DNA of 28,757 nt from a virus, in IMG/VR virus record IMGVR_UViG_3300020060_000157, positions 1 to 28,757 of that record. One strand, written 5' to 3'. Under the pieces are notes generated by a model that had not been told where the DNA came from, did not search any database, and saw only the letters and a program-made list of their open reading frames with translations. Of the stretch, positions 21,172 through 27,896 are shown in pieces (positions within the stretch are counted from its first letter, which is position 1; every line of letters begins with the position of its first letter). Made by a program: the position numbers and the translations under genes.

Positions 21172-21990
21172 ATGGGACTCACCGCCACCTATGACCCGAT
21201 CCTGTCGAGGATCCGGCTCGCCGCGACAGCGCTCGGAGCCACCGCCGATCACGCGCTGGTGTGGCGTACGACGGACAACTACATCACCTACACGCTGATC
21301 CGCGGCGCGAACCCGGCAGCGATCTCCGGTGGTGGCGGCGTGCTGAACATCGACGATTACGAGTTCGTGCCGGGGGTCCTGCTCGGCTACCAGATCGCGT
21401 CGTACAACGCGGCCGGTGTCCTGCAGGCCAGCTTCACAACGACCATCACGCAGGACCTGACCGCGATCTGGATGAAGGTCCCGGCCGCGCCGTTCCTGAA
21501 CCGTGAGGTCGAGGCGTCGGTGCGGTTCCCGATCAGTCGGCGGGCCCGCAGTTCCCTGTTCGATGTGGTCGGCCGCACCATGCCGGTCGCGGTGTCCGAC
21601 ATCGGCAGCTCGAGGGAGTTCACGCTGCAACTCCGCACCGAGTCCGCGTCGGATGAGCGTGACCTCGACTACCTGTTCGCATCGGGCGAGGTGCTGCTCC
21701 TGCAGCGGCCGGCGGTGATGGACCAGTTCCCCGGTGGCTACTTCGCCCATGGCGACGTGAGCAGGGAGCCCGGGCCGGACGCGGAGTTCTACATGTTCCC
21801 GGAGCGCAGGTATTGGCAGGTCCCTCTCACTGAGGTTGCTATTCCGGGCCCGGCTGTTGTCGGGTCCGCGTACACGATCGCGTCGATGCTCGCCGAGTAC
21901 GCGACGATCACTGCCGTGCTGGCAGGGAACGCGACGATCGCTGCACTGCTGAACAGGACCGGGACACCCTCGGATGTGATCGTGCCGTGA
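21172..21990 (+). CDS. Minor tail protein, distal-tail (Dit) position
   Basis: A 272-residue beta-rich protein two bases after the tape measure stop. In this position siphophages encode the distal tail protein that opens the baseplate. Its central part (LNREVEASVRFPISRRARSS, DLDYLFASGEVLLLQRP) is typical of actinophage minor tail proteins. The C-terminus carries short Ala/Thr-rich repeats (EYATITAVLAGNATIAALL). Homology is judged by eye. Confidence 0.75.
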   Translation: MGLTATYDPILSRIRLAATALGATADHALVWRTTDNYITYTLIRGANPAAISGGGGVLNIDDYEFVPGVLLGYQIASYNAAGVLQASFTTTITQDLTAIWMKVPAAPFLNREVEASVRFPISRRARSSLFDVVGRTMPVAVSDIGSSREFTLQLRTESASDERDLDYLFASGEVLLLQRPAVMDQFPGGYFAHGDVSREPGPDAEFYMFPERRYWQVPLTEVAIPGPAVVGSAYTIASMLAEYATITAVLAGNATIAALLNRTGTPSDVIVP

Positions 21991-23129
21991 GGGCTGTCAG
22001 TGAACGGTTCCTTGAGACGCTCCGCGGGTCGCACACCGCGGTGTCCCGGGCCCGGGTGTGCACGTCGTTCCAGACGGGGACGAACCCGACCGGGACAGAG
22101 ATCGCTGTCACCGGCGGCGACGTCAAGGCGTCCGCGACTGCTGAGGTCCGGTCGACGCTCGACCTGACCACCACGCAGGCGTGGCCGATCCTTCAGACCG
22201 ACCTGATCACCCCGTACGGCAATGAGATCTACGTCGAGCGCGGCATTGCCTACGGCAACGGTCAGCGGGAGTTCGTGGGGCTCGGCTACTTCCGGATCGA
22301 CACCCCCGAGCAGGACGAGACCCCAGACGGCCCGGTCACCATCTCCGCGCAGGACCGGTGGGCCGGGATCGTCGACGCCCGGTTCCTGAGCCCGCGCCAG
22401 TTCTCCGGGGCTGCGGTCCGTGGCGCCCTGGTCGAGCTGCTGATCGAGGAGGTGTACCCCTCGGCAGTGATCGAGTGGGACGACACCGCGCTCCGTGACG
22501 GGCTGGTCGGCCGGACGGTGATCGCTGAGGAGTCCAGGTCGGCGACGCTGCGGGACTTCATCACGTCGCTCGGGAAGGTCGGCTACTTCGATCACCGGGG
22601 TGTGTTCGTGATCAAGACCCCACCGGCGATCACCGGTGACCCAGCGTGGACGATCGACGCCGGCCATGACGGGGTCCTGGTCCAGATGTCCCGCGGCCTG
22701 ACCAGGGAAGGTGTCTACAACGCGTACGTCGCCACTGGCGAGGCGGGCGACACGACGGCCCCGGCGCGGGGTGTCGCGTACAACCTCGACCCGGGCAGCC
22801 CCACCTACTACCTGGGCCGGTTCGGTCCGGTGCCCGGGTTCTACTCGAGCCCGTTCCTGACCACGAATCTGCAGGCCACGAACGCGGCTCGGGCTCTGCT
22901 CCGGCAACAGCTGGGGCTGCCGTACCAGGTCGACCTGTCGAGCATCGCGAACCCTGCCCTCGAGCCGTACGACGTCGTCTCGGTGCGGTACCCGAAGCGG
23001 GCTCGGAACCGGTCGCTGCGCACGGAGACCCACGTGATCGACAACGTGACGATCCCGCTGGTACCCGGCCAGCCGGTGACGTTGCAGACCCGGCAACGTC
23101 AAGACGACCTGATCGGGGACACGCCGTGA
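21987..23129 (+). CDS. Minor tail protein (DUF5047-like, tail hub position)
   Basis: A 380-residue protein from GTG 21987 (GTGA overlap). The start (FLETLRGSHTAVSRARV) and later RDFITSLGKVGYFDHRGVF and YPKRARNRSLRTETHVID fit the DUF5047-type proteins that follow Dit in many actinophages and probably form the tail hub. No peptidoglycan hydrolase domain is obvious. Confidence 0.8.
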   Translation: MRAVSERFLETLRGSHTAVSRARVCTSFQTGTNPTGTEIAVTGGDVKASATAEVRSTLDLTTTQAWPILQTDLITPYGNEIYVERGIAYGNGQREFVGLGYFRIDTPEQDETPDGPVTISAQDRWAGIVDARFLSPRQFSGAAVRGALVELLIEEVYPSAVIEWDDTALRDGLVGRTVIAEESRSATLRDFITSLGKVGYFDHRGVFVIKTPPAITGDPAWTIDAGHDGVLVQMSRGLTREGVYNAYVATGEAGDTTAPARGVAYNLDPGSPTYYLGRFGPVPGFYSSPFLTTNLQATNAARALLRQQLGLPYQVDLSSIANPALEPYDVVSVRYPKRARNRSLRTETHVIDNVTIPLVPGQPVTLQTRQRQDDLIGDTP

Positions 23130-23794
23130 TCACCGACGACCTGTCGACCCTGTTCGCTCCGGGCCCGGAGGCGGTCCGGTTCCGGCAGGGCACGATCACC
23201 GCGTGGAACCCGAACACCGGCGCGAACACGGTCAGCGTTGCCGGCGGGATCCTGACGGACGTTCCGATCCTGAACACCGGCGAAGCGATCGCGCTCAAGG
23301 CTGGGCACGTGGTGGGCCTGCTCGCGTTCGGGTCGACGTGGTTCATCCTCGGCCGGATCACCCCGACTGGCGATCCCAACTTCGCCGCGGCGTCCGTCGA
23401 CTTTGGGTCGGCCGGCGCGCAGGTGTTCAATTTCGCCACCTCGACATCGATGGTGGTCAAGGCCTCGTCGAACGAGCTGGTCGTGCCGGACTGGGCCGAC
23501 GAGGCGATCGTCCATGTCACCGGCGGCTGCTGTGTCGTGAACAACTCTGCGGTGATCACCAACGTCGCGATGGAAGTCGGCTGTTTCGGTGGCGTCGGCG
23601 GCGGGCTGATCCAGGACATCCCGATCGGCCGTATGGGCTCGGTGTCGGCGTCGTCGCGCAACCTATTCACGGGGCTGTCTGGCGGCGAGGTGCTGACCGT
23701 CACCGGCGCGGCTCAAGCCGGTGCAGCGTTCACCGCGGTCGGATCGAACTCGATGTTTGTCCACGCGACCGCGGTCTACAAGTCCAACATCTAG
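23126..23794 (+). CDS. Minor tail protein
   Basis: A 222-residue beta-rich protein from GTG 23126 (GTGA overlap). The N-terminal 90 residues contain an OB-like strand region (QGTITAWNPNTGANTVSV, VGLLAFGSTWFILGRI), seen in tail spike-base proteins. The C-terminal half is Gly/Ala/Val-rich and may form a fibre or head domain. It is likely part of the tail tip. Confidence 0.7.
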   Translation: MITDDLSTLFAPGPEAVRFRQGTITAWNPNTGANTVSVAGGILTDVPILNTGEAIALKAGHVVGLLAFGSTWFILGRITPTGDPNFAAASVDFGSAGAQVFNFATSTSMVVKASSNELVVPDWADEAIVHVTGGCCVVNNSAVITNVAMEVGCFGGVGGGLIQDIPIGRMGSVSASSRNLFTGLSGGEVLTVTGAAQAGAAFTAVGSNSMFVHATAVYKSNI

Positions 23795-23804
23795 GAGACC
23801 GATC

Positions 23805-24563
23805 ATGGCTGACGTAACCCCGCTGTACGGGTTCCCCTACCTCGAGCTGGGCGACCCGCCGGACCTCGCCGCCGGTACTGAGAACCTCGCGACTGCAGTC
23901 GAGACGAAGATCGCGGCAATGAACACCATCCCCACAGAGGTGTTGTTCACCGGCTCCGGCACCTGGACCAAGCCGGCCAATCTGAAGGCGGTCTGGGTGC
24001 GGGTCATCGGCGGTGGCGGTGGCGGTGGCGCGTGCGGTACCACCGGTGCGGCGCAGGGCTCGATCGGTGGCGGTGGCGGTGGTGGCGAGTACGCGGAGGC
24101 GATCATCCCGGCCGCGACGCTCGCCGCGACGGTCGCTGTCACATGCGGCGCGGGCGGCGCGGTCTCGGCCGGTGCGGGCGGTAACTCGTCGTTCGGTGCG
24201 CACGTGATCGCGAACGGTGGCGCGGGCGGCACGACCAGCGGCGTAGCTAACGCGCTCACCACGGCCGGCGGCGCGGGCGGCCCCGGCGGTGCCGGGTCGT
24301 TCGGCACGATCCTTCGCCGCGCTGGCCAGGCGGGCGACGTGGGTCGGGTTCAGGCCGGCGAGCCGATCCCGACCCGCGGTGGTTCGTCCGGTATGGGCTA
24401 CGGCGCCGGCGCGCAGCAGGCGGGCGGGATCCTCGCCAGCCCGGGCGTCGGCGGGTCCCCGTTCGGGGGCGGCGGGTCCGGCGGGTGCTGCCGTCCGTCG
24501 CAGTCCGCGCAGAACGGCGGCGGCGGCGGGTCCGGCGGCGTCATCGTTGTGAACCTCTTCTGA
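23805..24563 (+). CDS. Glycine-rich tail protein, probable receptor-binding adhesin
   Basis: A 252-residue protein from ATG 23805 behind AGGAGA. The first 45 residues (TPLYGFPYLELGDPPDLA) are a common tail-fibre attachment segment. After a strand region (SGTWTKPANLKAVWVRVIG) comes a domain with many Gly runs, including two stretches of seven or eight, and Gly/Ala/Ser repeats to near the C-terminus (GGGGGSGGVIVVNLF). Polyglycine domains of this kind can pack as PGII helices, as in the phage S16 adhesin. Receptor binding is inferred from place and composition. Confidence 0.75.
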   Translation: MADVTPLYGFPYLELGDPPDLAAGTENLATAVETKIAAMNTIPTEVLFTGSGTWTKPANLKAVWVRVIGGGGGGGACGTTGAAQGSIGGGGGGGEYAEAIIPAATLAATVAVTCGAGGAVSAGAGGNSSFGAHVIANGGAGGTTSGVANALTTAGGAGGPGGAGSFGTILRRAGQAGDVGRVQAGEPIPTRGGSSGMGYGAGAQQAGGILASPGVGGSPFGGGGSGGCCRPSQSAQNGGGGGSGGVIVVNLF

Positions 24564-24597
24564 CCACGGGAGCGGGTGCACGGGGAGATGGTGATCT

Positions 24598-24897
24598 ATG
24601 AACGACCTGCCAGCGATCATCGGTGCTGTCGCGCTGTTGATCGGTGGCGTCTTCACGGGTCTGATCGGGCTCGACCAGAAGCGGAAGCGGGTCGATGCCG
24701 AGACACTCGACGAGCTCGCCGACTACCACCGTTGGCATCCTCGGGTCCGGCGGGCCCTGGTGTTGCTCCGGGCAACGGTCGCCGACAGCCCGCAGGCGGA
24801 AGAGCCGGACGGGATCGACGATCTGATTCAATGGCCGCCGCCGAAGCCGAAGCACTCAAGACGTGGCGACGAGGTGACCGCTGATGACGCGGGATAG
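24598..24897 (+). CDS. Small single-pass membrane protein
   Basis: A 99-residue protein with one hydrophobic segment at residues 5-25 ([19 protein letters not shown]), then a basic stretch and a helical acidic tail. It lies between tail and lysis genes, where actinophages often have one-pass membrane proteins that may help lysis. The Shine-Dalgarno (GGAG) is rather far upstream. Role not proven. Confidence 0.7.
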   Translation: MNDLPAIIGAVALLIGGVFTGLIGLDQKRKRVDAETLDELADYHRWHPRVRRALVLLRATVADSPQAEEPDGIDDLIQWPPPKPKHSRRGDEVTADDAG

Positions 24898-25573
24898 CTG
24901 GATCTTCCGGGGTGTCGCGGTGGGCGCGTTCGTGGTGGCCGCGGCGTCGCTGGTCATCACGACCCTGCAGAAGCAGGACGCGCAGACCGGCGAGGACGTC
25001 GCGCAGTCCGAGCTCGTGTCGCTGGCGCAGGCGAACCAGGCGGCCTGCCAGCGTTTCGGGACTGTCGAGGCTGAGAAGGTGCTCGGTGCGGGGAAGTGTC
25101 AGCAGGCGAAAGAGATCGTGGAACGGCCGCCGGCCGAGAAGGGGGACCCGGGTGCTACTGGTGCTCGTGGCCCGCAGGGCGTCCAGGGCGCGGCGGGTCC
25201 GCAAGGCCCACGCGGCCCGCAGGGCACAGCGGGCGCGCAGCCGGGCTGCCTGATCCTCGTCAGCAAGTGCCAGGGACCCACGGGCCCGGCAGGACTCCGA
25301 GGGCTCACAGGGCCGTCTGGGGCCGCGGGCGACGCCGGGCCCGCGGGACCGTCCGGTCCGGCGGGTGAGGCCGGCCCAAAAGGCGAGCAGGGTTCCCAGG
25401 GAGCACAGGGGAACCAGGGCGACCAGGGGCCGGCCGGACCGCAGGGACCAGCTGGGCCCGCTGGGCCTTCCTGCGAGGCGGGTAGCACCTTGCAGAAGCT
25501 GCACGTCATGACCACCGAGGTCCCAACCGGCACGTGGATCCTCGCGTGCGTCCTCGACGACCAGAACCCCTGA
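24884..25573 (+). CDS. Membrane-anchored collagen-like protein
   Basis: A 229-residue protein with an N-terminal membrane anchor (about residues 8-28) and a helical neck. It has two collagen-like Gly-X-Y blocks: about 11 triplets, a break with two Cys (CLILVSKC), then about 22 triplets, and a Cys-led C-terminal cap of about 35 residues. It probably forms a trimeric rod outside the membrane. Similar anchored collagen-like proteins lie near lysis genes in some actinophages, but their role is unknown. It overlaps the preceding gene by 14 bases. Confidence 0.85.
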   Translation: MTRDSWIFRGVAVGAFVVAAASLVITTLQKQDAQTGEDVAQSELVSLAQANQAACQRFGTVEAEKVLGAGKCQQAKEIVERPPAEKGDPGATGARGPQGVQGAAGPQGPRGPQGTAGAQPGCLILVSKCQGPTGPAGLRGLTGPSGAAGDAGPAGPSGPAGEAGPKGEQGSQGAQGNQGDQGPAGPQGPAGPAGPSCEAGSTLQKLHVMTTEVPTGTWILACVLDDQNP

Positions 25574-25585
25574 GAGGGGCCAGAT

Positions 25586-26350
25586 ATGGAGCTCTACTAC
25601 CCGGGCGCGACGAGGCGCCTCATCCCGCCGGGAACCAACGACCCGGCGATCATCCCGATCGGCATCATCTGGCACGTCGACGCCGGCGACAACAAATCCC
25701 TGTACGGCTACTTCAACGGGCCGTCCGGCGGCATCGAGTCGCACATGCACTTCCCGAAGATCGGCCACCCCGAGCAGTACCGCGACTTCGGACACGAGGC
25801 CGACGCGAACCTCAAGGCGAACAGCTTCGTCATCAACGGGAAGCGGTACGGGTTCATCTCCTGCGAGACGCAAGGCCTCGGCGCGGGCGAGTGGAACACG
25901 AACCAGCTGACCGAGATGAAGCTGTTCATGTTGTGGTGCCGGGCGAACCTGCAGATCGCGCTGTCGAAGTGCGTCGGCCCGTTCTCGCCCGGGGTCGGCT
26001 ATCACACGATGTGGGGCGCGCCGTCCGCGTGGACACCGATCGCGAAGGACTGCCCCGGCCCAGACCGCATCAAGCAGTTCAACAACGTGCTCGTCCCGTG
26101 GATGAAGTCGGTCACCAGCGGTGCCGGCGGATCGACGGGAACACCACCAGCAGGAGGACAGACCATGACGAAGGCAGACGTGCAGATGTTCCTCGACACC
26201 ATCATCAGGGCTGACGGGCTGACCGTCCGCCAGGCCCTGGCCGGCGCCGACTTCGCGAGTGACCAGCTCGCCGCGTCGGGCGACCTGCAGAAGCGAGTCG
26301 TGACGATCGCGCAGGACGTGACCACCATCAAGGGAAAGGTTGGAGCATGA
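25586..26350 (+). CDS. Endolysin, N-acetylmuramoyl-L-alanine amidase type
   Basis: A 254-residue lysin that should cut the amide bond between muramic acid and the peptide stem. Residues 1-180 form an Amidase_2/PGRP-like domain: H30 (IIWHVDAG), E94 (SCETQG), H140 (GVGYHTMWG) and the KDCPG motif at 154-158 fit zinc ligands and active site. A short Gly/Pro-rich linker leads to a 61-residue helical C-terminal module that may bind the wall or oligomerise. AGGAGG seven bases before in-frame ATG 26165 suggests the module is also made separately. No signal peptide, so holin-dependent release is likely. Confidence 0.88.
   Translation: MELYYPGATRRLIPPGTNDPAIIPIGIIWHVDAGDNKSLYGYFNGPSGGIESHMHFPKIGHPEQYRDFGHEADANLKANSFVINGKRYGFISCETQGLGAGEWNTNQLTEMKLFMLWCRANLQIALSKCVGPFSPGVGYHTMWGAPSAWTPIAKDCPGPDRIKQFNNVLVPWMKSVTSGAGGSTGTPPAGGQTMTKADVQMFLDTIIRADGLTVRQALAGADFASDQLAASGDLQKRVVTIAQDVTTIKGKVGA
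26165..26350 (+). CDS. Possible separate product: C-terminal module of the endolysin
   Basis: AGGAGG (26152-26157) stands seven bases before ATG 26165, in frame with the endolysin, at the start of the C-terminal module (MTKADVQMFLDTIIRADG). This is a better start signal than most genes here. Internal starts giving extra copies of the binding domain are known in other phage lysins. The 61-residue product could join the full enzyme. Confidence 0.55.
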   Translation: MTKADVQMFLDTIIRADGLTVRQALAGADFASDQLAASGDLQKRVVTIAQDVTTIKGKVGA

Positions 26351-26577
26351 AGCCGAGCGTCGGCCGGATCGTGCACGTGCTCGTGCACCCGGTTGAGAAC
26401 AACGGGACCGACGTCGCACCAGCGATCATCACCCGCGTGTGGTCGGACACCATGGTCAACGTCAAGGTGCTGCTCGACGCCGAGGCGAACGCCTGGCAGA
26501 CCAGCGTCAACCTGTACGACGCACGCCCCGGCGAGGACGTCACCCGCGCGGCGTGGTGGCCCGAGAGGACGGGCTGA
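26347..26577 (+). CDS. Hypothetical small phage protein
   Basis: A 76-residue protein from ATG 26347 (ATGA overlap). It is strand-rich (GRIVHVLVHPVENNG, APAIITRVWSDTMVNVKVLL) and ends with AAWWPE. Short proteins with this pattern are common beside phage lysis genes. Function unknown. Confidence 0.75.
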   Translation: MKPSVGRIVHVLVHPVENNGTDVAPAIITRVWSDTMVNVKVLLDAEANAWQTSVNLYDARPGEDVTRAAWWPERTG

Positions 26578-26578
26578 C

Positions 26579-26920
26579 ATGCCCCCGATCACTCCGGCGT
26601 CGCAGTCGAAGCCAGTCCGGCTTCTGGCATCCGTCGCAGCAGGCGCAACCGCGGCCACCGCCGGCCTCGCGATCATCCCCGGCGTACCCGGCTGGGTCGC
26701 CGGCGTCGTCGGCCTGGTCGGCCTCGTCCTCACCGCCGGCCTGTCCCGCTACACCGAGGGCGTCGTCACCCCCACCGAGAACGTCGCCGCGGTCCGCGAC
26801 GACAAGACCGGCGCCACCGTGGCCGGCCCCGCATCCGTCGTACCGGACGGCGTCAAGGTCGACGTCACCACCGCAGGCCCAGGCGACTACTTCCCGCCGC
26901 CCGTCGAGGAAACGGTCTAG
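26579..26920 (+). CDS. Holin-like membrane protein
   Basis: A 113-residue protein with two adjoining hydrophobic segments at about residues 14-31 and 35-55 (SVAAGATAATAGLAIIPG, VAGVVGLVGLVLTAGL). A Pro/Gly turn separates them, and a soluble charged C-terminus follows. Size, topology and place right after the endolysin fit a holin, which would permeabilise the membrane at lysis. Holins are too varied for certainty. It is the last gene before the terminator. Confidence 0.65.
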   Translation: MPPITPASQSKPVRLLASVAAGATAATAGLAIIPGVPGWVAGVVGLVGLVLTAGLSRYTEGVVTPTENVAAVRDDKTGATVAGPASVVPDGVKVDVTTAGPGDYFPPPVEETV

Positions 26921-26945
26921 CCTGAACAGACCCCCCGTGTAACAG

Positions 26946-26982
26946 CAGCAGCCCCCCGGACAACCAGTCTGGGGGGCTGCTG
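26946..26982. terminator. Bidirectional hairpin terminator between convergent genes
   Basis: CAGCAGCCCCCC (26946-26957) pairs perfectly with GGGGGGCTGCTG (26971-26982). The loop can add GAC/GTC pairs. It lies 25 bases after the holin stop and 15 before the end of the minus-strand gene. It probably stops late transcription from the left and the cargo transcript from the right. Confidence 0.85.
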
Positions 26983-26997
26983 TGTGACAACGAACTC

Positions 26998-27336
26998 CTA
27001 CTGTGCCGAGGCGATCGCCTGCCGGATCCGCAGCGCCGCCGCCTCGCCCTGTGCGTTCTTCACCTTGTACGCATGGACCGTCCCGGCGGTCGTCACGACC
27101 AGCGACCCGGGCGACCCCAACAGCCCCTTCTTCCACGCGACGTTCTGCACGTTGCGCAGCGGCACGCTCATGTCCGGCTCGGATCCAGCGAGTGCCGGCG
27201 CGATCATCAGCCGCCGATCAGTCAGCACCATCGCCGACGCAGCCAGGTTCGCCGACAGCACGACCGTCTCCCCAGGCATCACCTGACCCTCCAGGTTCTC
27301 CCTGGCCTTCCGGGTGATGCGGTCATTCAGGCCCAT
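26998..27336 (-). CDS. PH-like domain protein, probable lysogen cargo
   Basis: A 112-residue protein starting at ATG 27336-27334, with AGGGGGAA (minus strand) just upstream. A longer frame to 27399 lacks such a signal. Residues 20-105 resemble a bacterial PH-like fold: strands in GETVVLSANLAASAMVLTDR, MSVPLRNVQNVAWKKGLLG and SLVVTTAGTVHAYKV, then a C-terminal helix. Such domains are often membrane-associated or regulatory; no partner is known here. It runs against the late genes and is shielded by the terminator, as expected for a gene expressed in the lysogen. Confidence 0.75.
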   Translation of the reverse strand: MGLNDRITRKARENLEGQVMPGETVVLSANLAASAMVLTDRRLMIAPALAGSEPDMSVPLRNVQNVAWKKGLLGSPGSLVVTTAGTVHAYKVKNAQGEAAALRIRQAIASAQ

Positions 27337-27360
27337 GGTTCTTCCCCCTGCAAAGTGGTT

Positions 27361-27392
27361 GGAGCGTCGAATGCTGGCGCGTCCGACGCTCC
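27361..27392 (-). other. 9-bp hairpin between the two minus-strand genes
   Basis: GGAGCGTCG (27361-27369) pairs with CGACGCTCC (27384-27392) around a 14-base loop. It lies in the gap between the 79-residue gene and the PH-like gene. It could lower read-through from one to the other or stabilise mRNA. Confidence 0.45.
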
Positions 27393-27403
27393 CGGTCAAT
27401 GGT

Positions 27404-27643
27404 TCACTCGTCGGCCCTCGGGTCGTCGTGGCGTTCCCACGCGGTGCCCTCGGCGTTCAGCATCGGCCAGCCGTGTTCGTCGGTCGCGATCGGCCGCATG
27501 TCCGGCGGATCGGCCGGCGGATAGATCACCCGCCGGATCGCGAGCAGTGTCGCCTCGCACGAGGCAACACCGCGGTGTTGGATGATGTGCCCGATCTCGG
27601 CGACCTGCATTGCCGGGTCGGGGCTGGATAGGGTGTCGTTCAC
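27404..27643 (-). CDS. Hypothetical 79-residue protein
   Basis: A 79-residue protein from GTG 27643-27641 with a strong AGGAGGT six bases upstream on the minus strand. It is mixed helical with an acidic end (AWERHDDPRADE). No family is recognised. It heads a two-gene minus-strand unit that ends at the bidirectional terminator and is probably expressed in the lysogen. Confidence 0.7.
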   Translation of the reverse strand: MNDTLSSPDPAMQVAEIGHIIQHRGVASCEATLLAIRRVIYPPADPPDMRPIATDEHGWPMLNAEGTAWERHDDPRADE

Positions 27644-27896
27644 GGTCGGACCTCCTGTGTCCGGTCGAGGCCCCGGCCAGCGTTCCAGCGCTGCGTCCGG
27701 GGCCGCCTACTACCTGCAGTCGATGCGGCATTCCCTGCCGCCGGCACCTCCTTCCGGTCGAATAACCTGCCGGTTATCCGATCCGAACCCGGGCCGGACT
27801 TGAGCGTGCGGCATAACGGCCATGTCACGCGCCGTAACGTATTTACGTCAATCCGCGATGGTGGGGGAAACCGATTACCGCCGCCCCGGAGAGACG
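27644..27896. promoter_or_regulatory. Divergent region upstream of integrase with inverted repeats
   Basis: This 253-base region between the minus-strand unit and the integrase start holds two inverted repeats: ATAACC-tgcc-GGTTAT (27762-27777) and ACGTA-tt-TACGT (27837-27848). They may bind a regulator or the recombination proteins. TTGAGC (27800-27805) is -35-like, but no good -10 follows. No excisionase gene was found here. On the minus strand an unused AAGGAGGT (27753-27746) has no start codon at a normal distance. Confidence 0.4.

Noticed and set aside
24653-26419. A 588-codon minus-strand frame across collagen-like and endolysin genes.
   Set aside because: It is an antisense shadow of three plus-strand genes with recognisable domains.
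27396-27731. A 111-codon minus-strand frame with AAGGAGGT upstream.
   Set aside because: The Shine-Dalgarno is about 14 bases from the ATG, and the frame overlaps the 79-residue gene that has AGGAGGT at a normal distance. Its Arg-rich sequence looks like a shadow.
27822-27896. The upstream extension of the integrase frame reads AVTYLRQS, like the start of a serine recombinase.
   Set aside because: Only a few residues match, the rest of the protein is a full tyrosine recombinase, and a better ribosome site precedes ATG 27897. Probably chance.
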